This document shows positions 13,610-21,079 of a stretch of 25,157 nt of DNA, piece after piece; the stretch's first letter is position 1, and every line of letters begins with the position of its first letter. Both the position numbers and the translations under genes were made by a program. The notes under the pieces were generated by a model. That model was not told the DNA's origin, made no database searches, and was given only the letters and a program-made list of their open reading frames with translations. This DNA is from JAQVWU01 sp964628455 (GTDB lineage: Bacteria; Bacillota; Clostridia; Oscillospirales; CAG-272), in contig CAZVPD010000035.1 in assembly GCA_964628455.1 (NCBI GenBank), positions 1-25,157 on the forward strand, given 5' to 3'.

Positions 13610-14709
13610 TGACATTAGAACAAAACAACGACGGCAGTTATGACATTCCCGCTTTTATAGATATGCATTGTCATCTGCGAGAACCCGGATTTGAATATAA
13701 AGAAGATATAGAAAGCGGAACAAAAGCCGCAAAAGCGGGCGGATATTATGCGGTTGTCAACATGCCGAATACCATGCCCGCAGCCGACAATCCTGAAACG
13801 CTCGAATATATACGGAACAGGGCTGAAATAGCGGGACACTGCGTTGTTTATCAGACCGCAGCTATCACCGTCGGGCAAAGAGGTGCCGAACTGTGTGATT
13901 TTAAGCTGCTTGCATCCTGCGGAGCGGCAGCATTTACCGATGACGGCAGGCCGGTACCCGATTCGGCAGTCATGCTCGAAGCGATGAAACGGTGTTCCTC
14001 GCTCGGATTATTGATCATATCTCACTGTGAAGATCTTTCGATTTCCAAAGGTGTTATCAATGAAGGCGAAGTATCAGGCCGCTTAGGGCTCGCAGGCATA
14101 CCCAATGCGGCGGAAGATATCATAACCGCAAGAGATATCATTCTGTCCGAATGGACCGGATGCAGGCTTCATATAGCTCATGTCAGCACCAGAGGAAGCG
14201 TCCGCCTGATCCGGGATGCAAAATCCCGCGGAGTAAGAGTTACCGCCGAAACCTGTCCGCATTATTTTTCTCTGTGTGATGAAGATACGGAAGTTATCGG
14301 CACCAACGCGAAAATGAACCCTCCCCTCAGAAACCGAAGTGATGTTGCCGCAATCAAAGAAGCTCTCGCTGACGGCACCCTGGATTGTATATCAACCGAC
14401 CATGCCCCCCACAGCGAAGAAGAAAAAAAAAGGGGATTGGAGAACGCTCCGAACGGAATTATCGGACTGCAAACCGCATTTTCTGCTGCCATTACCTACC
14501 TCGTTCGTCCGGGTTATATTTCACTGGAAAAATTATGTGATTTGCTGTCGGATAATCCGGCAAAAATTCTGGGCATTAAACCGCCGGTTAAAAAAATCAC
14601 AGTATTTCCGGACCGGAAAATAACCTATACGTCGGAAATGATTGTAAGCAAATCAAAAAATTCGCCGTTTATCGGACGTGATCTGTACGGTGTGATAAAA
14701 TCAAATTGA
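13609..14709 (+). CDS. pyrC: Dihydroorotase, class I, lacking the N-terminal strands
   Basis: Dihydroorotase makes dihydroorotate from carbamoyl aspartate in UMP synthesis. Metal and active-site residues are in place: His20 and His22 in MHCHLREPG, Asp111/Asp112 in FTDDG, His139 in SHCED, His191 in AHVS, and Asp264 in STDHAPH. MNPPLRNRSD and SKSKNSPFIG are also typical. At 366 residues it is shorter than the usual 420-430, because it starts 18 residues before the His pair instead of about 60 and so lacks the first strands of the small beta domain. Upstream in-frame codons reach a stop at 13549-13551 and show no homology, so the short start is real unless there is a frameshift. The ATG overlaps the previous stop by one base (TAATG). 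Only 13 bp separate it from pyrF. Confidence 0.93.
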   Translation: MTLEQNNDGSYDIPAFIDMHCHLREPGFEYKEDIESGTKAAKAGGYYAVVNMPNTMPAADNPETLEYIRNRAEIAGHCVVYQTAAITVGQRGAELCDFKLLASCGAAAFTDDGRPVPDSAVMLEAMKRCSSLGLLIISHCEDLSISKGVINEGEVSGRLGLAGIPNAAEDIITARDIILSEWTGCRLHIAHVSTRGSVRLIRDAKSRGVRVTAETCPHYFSLCDEDTEVIGTNAKMNPPLRNRSDVAAIKEALADGTLDCISTDHAPHSEEEKKRGLENAPNGIIGLQTAFSAAITYLVRPGYISLEKLCDLLSDNPAKILGIKPPVKKITVFPDRKITYTSEMIVSKSKNSPFIGRDLYGVIKSN

Positions 14710-14722
14710 TCCGGGGGCTTTT

Positions 14723-15592
14723 ATGTCGTTTGATAAACTTTCTGAAAATATGGAAAGAAAAAAATCCGCCGTAATTTTGGGTCTCGATCCGAAATTCGAA
14801 CTTATCCCCTCTTTTATCCGCGAAAACAAAACGATTGAAGATGCGCTGTTTGATTTTAACAGGAACCTGATCGACTGCTGCGCCGATCTTATAGCAGCTG
14901 TCAAACCGCAGTCCGCTTTCTATGAAATGTATGGACCGGGCGGGCTTGCCGCACTCGATAAAACCATCCGTTATGCAAAAGAAGCGGGATTATACGTTAT
15001 ACTGGACGCAAAACGCGGAGATATCGGCTCTACAGCAGAAGCTTACGCGGAAGCCTATCTCGGGGCCGGTTCCTCCGGCTCAGACTGTCTGACTGTTAAT
15101 CCTTATCTTGGATACGACGGGGTCAAGCCGTTTATCGACGCCGCGATATGTGAAAATAAAGCTTTGTTTATTCTGGTAAAAACATCCAATCCTTCGTCGT
15201 CGGAATTTCAGGATGTATTGTGCGGCAATAAACCTCTTTACAGAATCGTTGCGGAAAAGGTAGAAAAATGGGGGGCGGAAAATATCGGTACATACGGTTT
15301 CAGCCGCTGCGGGGCAGTGGTCGGAGCTACATATCCCCGTCAGCTTGCTGAACTGAGGGAAATCATGCCGCATACTTTCTTTCTGATACCGGGTTACGGA
15401 GCACAGGGAGGAACCGCAGCCGACGTTGCGTATGCATTTAAAAACGGCCGGGGAGCGGCAGTAAATTCATCCCGCGGTTTGATTTATGCTTATATAAACA
15501 AGAATGATCCGAAAAATTTCAAATCTCATACACGGACAGCGGTTATCGAAATGAATGAAGCGCTTTCCGCAGCAGTCGGTTTACCGCTATAA
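14723..15592 (+). CDS. pyrF: Orotidine 5'-phosphate decarboxylase (type 2)
   Basis: The enzyme converts orotidine 5'-phosphate to UMP, the last step of the de novo pathway. The 289-residue length and the sequence fit the longer type 2 subfamily: LGLDPKFELIPSF near 19, KPQSAFYE at 61-68, and the catalytic LDAKRGDIGSTA (Asp95, Lys97, Asp100). The phosphate-binding end is IPGYGAQGG and NSSRGLIYAY. GGGGG lies 5 nt before the ATG. It directly follows pyrC. The other pyr genes (carbamoyl phosphate synthase, pyrB, pyrD, pyrE) are not in the window. No PyrR-type attenuator was seen upstream. Confidence 0.96.
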   Translation: MSFDKLSENMERKKSAVILGLDPKFELIPSFIRENKTIEDALFDFNRNLIDCCADLIAAVKPQSAFYEMYGPGGLAALDKTIRYAKEAGLYVILDAKRGDIGSTAEAYAEAYLGAGSSGSDCLTVNPYLGYDGVKPFIDAAICENKALFILVKTSNPSSSEFQDVLCGNKPLYRIVAEKVEKWGAENIGTYGFSRCGAVVGATYPRQLAELREIMPHTFFLIPGYGAQGGTAADVAYAFKNGRGAAVNSSRGLIYAYINKNDPKNFKSHTRTAVIEMNEALSAAVGLPL

Positions 15593-15636
15593 TATCATAA
15601 AAATAAATTTAATTACAGAAACAAGGAGAATCACTC

Positions 15637-16425
15637 ATGGGTATGAAAATCGGTGTTATGGTTGAATCATTCCGCTGTGACTTTATCAACGGGGTGAAAA
15701 AGGCCGCGGCTCTCGGTATCGGGGGCATTCAGAAATACGCAACCAGCGGTGAAATTCACTGGAGCGAAGCTCAGATCAAAGAAATACTTGATATCGTAAG
15801 ATCCAACGGTCTTGTCTTTTCGGCTTTATGCGGTGATTTCGGCCATGGATTCGCAAACGAATCGGAGAATGCCGACATCATCGAAAAATCCAAAAGAGTC
15901 GTCGATCTTGCAAAAAAACTCGAATGTAATGTGGTAACCACCCACATCGGAGTGGTTCCTGCCGAAGAGAACAAGACGAAAGAGATCATGCGGAAAGCAT
16001 GCAGGGAACTTGCTTTGTATGCAGACTCGGTTCAGGCGGCATTCGCAGTTGAAACAGGTCCCGAAACAGCAGTGATCCTGGGTGATTTCCTTGACAGCCT
16101 CGGTGCGATGGGTGTCCGGGTAAACTTTGATCCCGCAAATCTCGTTATGTGCGTCGGGGACGATCCCGTGACTGCAGTCGAACGTCTGAAGAAATATATA
16201 GTGCATACACACGCCAAGGACGGCGTCATGCTCAAGGACGGCGGTTATCTTGAACTTCCGCTCGGTAAAGGCGGCGTTCATTTCGATACTTATCTGCCCG
16301 CATTAAAAAAGGCGGGATTTGACGGATTCCTTACCATTGAACGGGAAGTCGGGGAAACGCCGGAAAAAGATATCGGCCTTGCTGTTGAATTTCTCCGCGA
16401 AAAAATCGCAAAATTCGATCTTTGA
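15637..16425 (+). CDS. Sugar phosphate isomerase/epimerase (xylose-isomerase-like TIM barrel)
   Basis: A 262-residue metal-dependent TIM barrel of the AP-endonuclease-2/xylose-isomerase-like superfamily. The expected metal ligands are visible: Glu139 in VETGPE, Asp165 in NFDPAN, His192 in HTHAKD and Glu235 in TIERE. Members isomerise or epimerise sugars, sugar phosphates, inositols or hydroxypyruvate, and the substrate cannot be told from sequence. It is predicted to be cytoplasmic. AAGGAG (15623-15628) lies 8 nt before the ATG. It is the last gene before the strong terminator at 16442-16475, 44 bp after pyrF, and has no evident link to pyrimidine synthesis. Confidence 0.87.
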   Translation: MGMKIGVMVESFRCDFINGVKKAAALGIGGIQKYATSGEIHWSEAQIKEILDIVRSNGLVFSALCGDFGHGFANESENADIIEKSKRVVDLAKKLECNVVTTHIGVVPAEENKTKEIMRKACRELALYADSVQAAFAVETGPETAVILGDFLDSLGAMGVRVNFDPANLVMCVGDDPVTAVERLKKYIVHTHAKDGVMLKDGGYLELPLGKGGVHFDTYLPALKKAGFDGFLTIEREVGETPEKDIGLAVEFLREKIAKFDL

Positions 16426-16441
16426 TTTAATTCCGCATGCA

Positions 16442-16475
16442 ACGGATGTATCGTGTTTGATGCATCCGTTTTTTT
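16442..16475 (+). terminator. Rho-independent terminator of the aldolase-pyrimidine operon
   Basis: ACGGATGTATC pairs with GATGCATCCGT (11 bp, one G-T wobble) around the loop GTGTTT, followed by a run of seven Ts. It stands 16 bp after the isomerase stop and separates the two rightward operons. Confidence 0.92.
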
Positions 16476-16594
16476 GTCCTTTATTTGACATAACCAAATT
16501 CATCATAGATACGCAAGAAAAATATCCGGCGGATCTCAGCAGTCCGGCGTCAGTACTGAGGATGATTTATAGTATATATGTTTTATTTATTCCG

Positions 16595-16623
16595 TTGACA
16601 ACGTAATAAATTGATGTTATACT
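16595..16623 (+). promoter_or_regulatory. Near-consensus sigma-A promoter of the sugar-acid/glycosidase operon
   Basis: TTGACA (16595-16600) and TATACT (16618-16623) have a 17-nt spacer. The start of transcription would be near 16630, giving a leader of about 26 nt. No clear operator palindrome was seen around it. Confidence 0.85.
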
Positions 16624-16644
16624 TTTACTGATTTAATATGAAGC

Positions 16645-16649
16645 GGAGG
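16645..16649 (+). promoter_or_regulatory. Shine-Dalgarno site that fixes the lactonase start
   Basis: GGAGG lies 6 nt before the ATG at 16656. An in-frame ATG at 16638 is upstream of this site and close to the predicted transcription start, so it is less likely to be used. Confidence 0.75.
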
Positions 16650-16655
16650 CATTCA

Positions 16656-17600
16656 ATGAATCTGATTATTTCGGGTTACGGAAAATCGCCCGACCAATCT
16701 ATCGGGCTATACGGAGTTGCGAACGGCAGATTTACAGGACAGGGATGGAGTGACGATATAAATTCCCCATCGTTTGTCTGCCGGGGCAGCGGGTATGTTT
16801 TTGCCGCGGCGGAAACAGAAAAACGATCCGAATTTTATATATATCGCAGCGGTAAATGTCTCGGAAGCATCGGGCTTGAGGGCTGCGGTTCCCTGTGCCA
16901 TATCACATTTTCTCGGAAACATTCGATATTATACGGTGCATGCTACGGAACAGGCAATATCCGCGCCGCTTCCGTAAACACCGTTTCGGGCTGTTTTACC
17001 GGGGAGCTTCGGGATTATGTGCAGGGCGGGCGGGTTCACAGCGTACTTCTGACCAGAGATGAGGATATCCTCTACTCGGCTAATATCGCCGGGGATATCA
17101 TCTATAAATATAATATCGACCAAGGCCTGCTGATTCAATCGGGCATGTTTGAGACGGGAAAGGGAAGGGGACCGCGGCACATCGCTCTTTCCGATGATGA
17201 AAACCTTTTATATGTGATTACCGAATATTCAAATGAAATACTGGTGATCGAAACGAAAACAGGAAAGCTGATACAGGCTGTATCGACACTTCCCGAACCG
17301 TTAAAAGAGACCAGCCACTGCTCGGTGCTTTGCTTTTCACCGGACAGAAAAAAACTTTACGGAGCAAACCGATTCACGGATACGATCGCCGAATTCGATG
17401 TCGCAGGAGACGGTACTCTCCGGCGGAACCGCTGGTTCGGCTGCGGCGGTCATATACCCCGCCATATGATCATGCTGTCCGACGGCATACTCGCGGTATG
17501 CAATCAGGAATCAAATTCCGTAGATCTGATAAATCCCGAAAACGGACAGAAAACAGATACGCTTGTTTTTGTCAAACCGGCGGGAATCATGGAAATATAG
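16656..17600 (+). CDS. Lactonase of the 6-phosphogluconolactonase-like seven-bladed propeller family
   Basis: A 314-residue cytoplasmic beta-propeller of the family typified by YbhE/Pgl and muconate-lactonizing propellers. The best signature is GKGRGPRHIALSDDENLLYV (about 168-187), followed by the repeat-like CFSPDRKKLYGANR and GHIPRHM. Members open sugar-acid lactones; in E. coli Pgl the substrate is 6-phosphogluconolactone. Here the next genes encode a sugar-acid dehydratase and an SDR, which suggests a non-phosphorylated aldonolactone formed by the SDR. That substrate is inferred from context only. The gene is first in the operon behind the promoter at 16595. The ATG at 16656 is chosen because of the Shine-Dalgarno site. 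Confidence 0.82.
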   Translation: MNLIISGYGKSPDQSIGLYGVANGRFTGQGWSDDINSPSFVCRGSGYVFAAAETEKRSEFYIYRSGKCLGSIGLEGCGSLCHITFSRKHSILYGACYGTGNIRAASVNTVSGCFTGELRDYVQGGRVHSVLLTRDEDILYSANIAGDIIYKYNIDQGLLIQSGMFETGKGRGPRHIALSDDENLLYVITEYSNEILVIETKTGKLIQAVSTLPEPLKETSHCSVLCFSPDRKKLYGANRFTDTIAEFDVAGDGTLRRNRWFGCGGHIPRHMIMLSDGILAVCNQESNSVDLINPENGQKTDTLVFVKPAGIMEI

Positions 17601-17640
17601 ATAACAACTTATAATAACAAAGGGAAGAGACGGTGTTACC

Positions 17641-18843
17641 ATGTCTGAAGTAAAAATACGAAATATCAGGGCTATCTGCACGGCACCGGCAGGGATCAAT
17701 CTGATCGTCGTCAAAGTCGAAACAAGCGTGCCGGGATTATACGGTCTCGGCTGCGCTACTTTTGCATACAGGCATAAGGCCGTGCGCCTTATGGTGGATG
17801 AGTATCTTTCTCCGCTGCTGACCGGACGTGATGCCGCTGATATTGAAGATATCTGGCAGATCATGAACAACAATTCCTATTGGCGAAACGGTCCCGTAAC
17901 CAACAACGCTATTTCCGGGGTGGATATGGCGCTGTGGGATATAAAAGGCAAAATAGCCGGTATGCCTCTTTATGAACTTCTCGGCGGGCGTTCACGTACA
18001 GCGGTTCGGGTGTATCGTCACGCCGACGGCGGAACACTTGAACAGGTGGCGTCCAATGTAAAAAAATTTATGGACGAAGGCGTAAGTCATGTCAGAATTC
18101 AATGGGGAGGATACGGCGGCAGAGGGCGCGGAAATCAAAGACCCGTATCAGCACCCGAAGGCGTTTATTATGATCCCGATCAGTATATACGCGATACTGT
18201 CAGACTTTTCGAATATATACGAGAAAATATAGGGTGGGACGTCGAACTTCTCCATGATACGCATGAACGCGTCCCTGCAGTCAGAGCGCTTCAGCTGGCG
18301 AAAGAACTCGAACGTTTCCGCCTGTTCTTTCTTGAGGACTTACTGTCACCCGAACAAAGCGACTGGTTCAGGATCATCCGTCAGCAGGTGTCGACACCGA
18401 TCGCTATGGGTGAACTTTTTAACAATCCGAAAGAATGGGATTATCTTATAGCCGGACGTCTGATCGATTTTATACGTGTGCACATCAGTCAGATCGGGGG
18501 CATCACACCTGCCAGGAAACTTATGACATTCTGCGAAACATTCGGAGTCCGTACCGCATGGCACGGACCCGGCGATGTGTCTCCCGTCGGTCATGCTGCC
18601 AATATTCATCTTGATATGGTAGCGCCGAATTTCGGAATACAGGAATGGGCGGGAATCAGCGAACGACTCTATGAAGTGTTCCCCGGCGCTCCGGAGCAAA
18701 AAGGAGGATTTGTTTATATCCATGATAAACCCGGACTGGGTATCGATATAAACGAAGAAAAAGCAGCCGAATATCCGTGCAATGAGGGTGTAACAACCTG
18801 GACTCAGACACGGCTGCCTGACGGAACGGCGAATACCCCGTAA
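17641..18843 (+). CDS. Enolase-superfamily sugar-acid dehydratase (ManD/RspA-like)
   Basis: A 400-residue protein of the mandelate racemase/muconate lactonizing enzyme group, closest by motif to the D-mannonate dehydratase (ManD/RspA) subgroup. Magnesium ligands are Asp206 in LLHDTHER, Glu232 in FFLEDLLSPEQ and Glu258 in AMGELFNN. Catalytic His208 and His308 (WHGPGDVSP) and the subgroup stretch VAPNFGIQEW are present. Members dehydrate D-mannonate or D-gluconate to 2-keto-3-deoxygluconate. The active-site loop before residue 180 (GGYGGRGRG...VYYDPDQY) looks shorter than in the canonical members I recall, so the substrate may differ. It is 40 bp after the lactonase and 33 bp before the SDR, which fits a sugar, lactone, acid, keto-deoxy-acid route. 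Confidence 0.85.
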   Translation: MSEVKIRNIRAICTAPAGINLIVVKVETSVPGLYGLGCATFAYRHKAVRLMVDEYLSPLLTGRDAADIEDIWQIMNNNSYWRNGPVTNNAISGVDMALWDIKGKIAGMPLYELLGGRSRTAVRVYRHADGGTLEQVASNVKKFMDEGVSHVRIQWGGYGGRGRGNQRPVSAPEGVYYDPDQYIRDTVRLFEYIRENIGWDVELLHDTHERVPAVRALQLAKELERFRLFFLEDLLSPEQSDWFRIIRQQVSTPIAMGELFNNPKEWDYLIAGRLIDFIRVHISQIGGITPARKLMTFCETFGVRTAWHGPGDVSPVGHAANIHLDMVAPNFGIQEWAGISERLYEVFPGAPEQKGGFVYIHDKPGLGIDINEEKAAEYPCNEGVTTWTQTRLPDGTANTP

Positions 18844-18876
18844 ATTATTCAATTTATAATAATATGTGAGGATAAT

Positions 18877-19632
18877 ATGGCAAAAAAAGCGATAGTAACA
18901 GGGGGAAGCCGCGGAATCGGCCGCGGCGTAGCGCAGGTATTGTCCGACGAAGGATATGACATAGCCATAACTTATCATACGGCCGAAAAAGAAGCAGCGG
19001 AATTAATCGGTGATATCGAAGCGAAAGGCCGCCGTGCTTTTATGTATCAGGCCAATATGGAGCAGGACGGAGTGGCCGAAAAGGTTACGGCACAGGCAAT
19101 CACCGACCTGGGAGGAATCGACCTTTTGGTATGCAACGCCGGCAGAACCATTCATCACAGTATCCTGAAAGTGACAGAAGAACAAATAAGTTCGCATTTT
19201 AACCTGATATACAGAAGTTACATCATGTGTTCCAAAGCAGCGGCTAACCACATGGTAAACAATGGCATAAAAGGCTCAATCATATTTATGACTTCGACGC
19301 GCGGCATTCGCGCTTATCCGGAAGACATACTCTACGGAGGATACAAAGCGGCATTACAGAGGAGTTCGCAGTCGATGGCGCTTGAACTGGCGAAATACGG
19401 CATCAGAGTAAATTCAATAGCGCCGGGTATGACGGCCATCCGAGGCAACTTTACTCCGGAAGAGTTATCAGCCGGCAGTTTTCCTCCGAAAATCCCTCTG
19501 GGACGTATGGGTTCACCGCGTGAAGTCGGTTATCTGATAGCTTTCCTGGCTTCGGAAAAGGCAGCTTATATTACGGGAAATATTGAACGAATAGACGGCG
19601 GACTTATTCTGCCGGGTATGCCGGAAAGGTAA
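18877..19632 (+). CDS. Short-chain dehydrogenase/reductase (possible sugar dehydrogenase)
   Basis: A 251-residue classical SDR. The Rossmann motif TGGSRGIG is at 8-15, CNAG at 86-89, the catalytic triad is Ser140, Tyr153 and Lys157 (YGGYK), and the C-terminal cofactor/oligomer motif is ITGNIERIDGG. NAD(P) preference is not obvious. From its neighbours it may oxidise an aldose to the lactone opened by the upstream lactonase, or interconvert a keto-sugar acid and the dehydratase substrate. Glucose-1-dehydrogenase-type and FabG-like SDRs cannot be separated reliably by eye. TGAGG precedes the ATG, and the gene ends 35 bp before the first glycosidase-like gene. Confidence 0.9.
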   Translation: MAKKAIVTGGSRGIGRGVAQVLSDEGYDIAITYHTAEKEAAELIGDIEAKGRRAFMYQANMEQDGVAEKVTAQAITDLGGIDLLVCNAGRTIHHSILKVTEEQISSHFNLIYRSYIMCSKAAANHMVNNGIKGSIIFMTSTRGIRAYPEDILYGGYKAALQRSSQSMALELAKYGIRVNSIAPGMTAIRGNFTPEELSAGSFPPKIPLGRMGSPREVGYLIAFLASEKAAYITGNIERIDGGLILPGMPER

Positions 19633-19667
19633 AAGCCTATTAAGTTATGATCGGAGTATGATACTGT

Positions 19668-21068
19668 ATGTCTGAAACATATGTAAAAATCGACCGCGAA
19701 AAAATTATCAACGATGATTATACCGGTTCCTGCGGAGTTTATCACGGCTTCTCCTATATGCCCGTGCCGGAAACTATGGGACTTACCGGTCAGGCGCGTG
19801 AACGTGAATTTCGGCGGGTCGCTGCGATGAGGCTGAAAGTAGCCCGTACCTGGTACCGCCCCGATTATTCCAGAGAGATGACCGACCGTTTTAATTTATG
19901 GCTTGAGAAGATGCAGAAAACCGGCGTCGATGTTGCGCTTCAGGCAGGCTGGTGGTTTACAAAAGATGTCTGGTATTTCGCTCATGAGAAGCACAACGAT
20001 CCCGAATATACTAAAAATGCCGACAATTTTAAATTATGCTGCGATAAATTCGCCGCATGGATAGCGAAAGCGCTCGAATATTTTATTGTTGTCCGCGGGT
20101 ATACGCATATTAAATATCTTGTTTTATTTACAGAGCCCGTCAGTTATGCTTCCGGACCCGTTCCCGAAGGCATCGAACCGTTTAAGGCCTATGAAATCTG
20201 CTGCAGAAAGATCCACGAAAAATTAAAAACATATCATCTGCGCGATAAAATAAAGCTCATGGGGCCAAACGGCGTCTTTTTGAGTTATGAAGACGAGCAG
20301 CTGAAGAATGCCGTGAACCATATGGATGATATCATCGACATATACACGATTCATACGTATTCCTGGACCGATTCCAGCTGGATGAAAAATCCCGGTTTTA
20401 TCATGTCGGGATATGAAGAATGGAAACGTCATGCCGAATATATCCGCGGTATCGCGGAAAAAACCGGAAAAGCGATTTGGATTGATGAATACGGGCTTTC
20501 GGGACAGGCAGAAAGCTACCGCGATACGGCATGGTACGGTAATTTTATCGCACAGGCCAATGCGGCATTCATAAACGGCGGTCTTAACGGATCTTTCATC
20601 TGGCTCCTGTTCGACCAGAAATATTTCTCGGATACAACGAACAACGATTCGTTTTATCATGGTGTTCACCGCTGGGGAACCTGCTATATGCCGGGTGACG
20701 ACGTCCCGGAACCCGAAAACGCCCGTCCTTCCTGGTATGTATTGTCGCTTCTTTCCCGTTATATGTCTGACGGCCGCGCAAAAGTATACGGCGTTGACTT
20801 CGGAAAAAATATATGCGCCGCAGCGACCGAACCCTCTGCCGGAAAAACATCCCTGCTTCTGGTAAACCTTAAAGACGAAGAAACCGAAATCGACGTCGCA
20901 GCAGGCGTTCCGGGACTCAGACGCTTTCTTTACGATCCCAACACCATAAAACCGCAACCCGATCTTATCATGATCGAAGCCGACAAAACGGTCGAAACGG
21001 AAAATTTCACCGTAAAACTGCCTCCGTTCGGAGTCGCCGTTTACAGCGATTTTAACCCGTTCGAATAG
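19668..21068 (+). CDS. Cytoplasmic TIM-barrel glycosidase-like protein (clan GH-A type)
   Basis: A 466-residue protein without signal peptide. The layout is a clan GH-A-like TIM barrel (about 15-345) and a C-terminal beta-sandwich (about 375-466, LLLVNLKDEETEID). The likely acid/base is Glu156 in YLVLFTEP, where the usual Asn before Glu is Thr; the likely nucleophile is Glu274 in AIWIDEYG. His229 in TIHTYSW fits the barrel strand 6 position. GH-A enzymes are retaining glycosidases. I could not assign a GH family, and features of several GH-A families are mixed. It may cleave imported glycosides whose sugar feeds the upstream oxidative enzymes. The next gene starts 11 bp on, with its AGGAG overlapping this stop. 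Confidence 0.72.
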   Translation: MSETYVKIDREKIINDDYTGSCGVYHGFSYMPVPETMGLTGQAREREFRRVAAMRLKVARTWYRPDYSREMTDRFNLWLEKMQKTGVDVALQAGWWFTKDVWYFAHEKHNDPEYTKNADNFKLCCDKFAAWIAKALEYFIVVRGYTHIKYLVLFTEPVSYASGPVPEGIEPFKAYEICCRKIHEKLKTYHLRDKIKLMGPNGVFLSYEDEQLKNAVNHMDDIIDIYTIHTYSWTDSSWMKNPGFIMSGYEEWKRHAEYIRGIAEKTGKAIWIDEYGLSGQAESYRDTAWYGNFIAQANAAFINGGLNGSFIWLLFDQKYFSDTTNNDSFYHGVHRWGTCYMPGDDVPEPENARPSWYVLSLLSRYMSDGRAKVYGVDFGKNICAAATEPSAGKTSLLLVNLKDEETEIDVAAGVPGLRRFLYDPNTIKPQPDLIMIEADKTVETENFTVKLPPFGVAVYSDFNPFE

Positions 21069-21079
21069 GAGAAAATCAA

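Noticed and set aside
18844..18876. Internal promoter before the SDR gene (TATAAT-like)
   Set aside because: A TATAAT is present in AT-rich sequence but no acceptable -35 lies at 16-18 nt.
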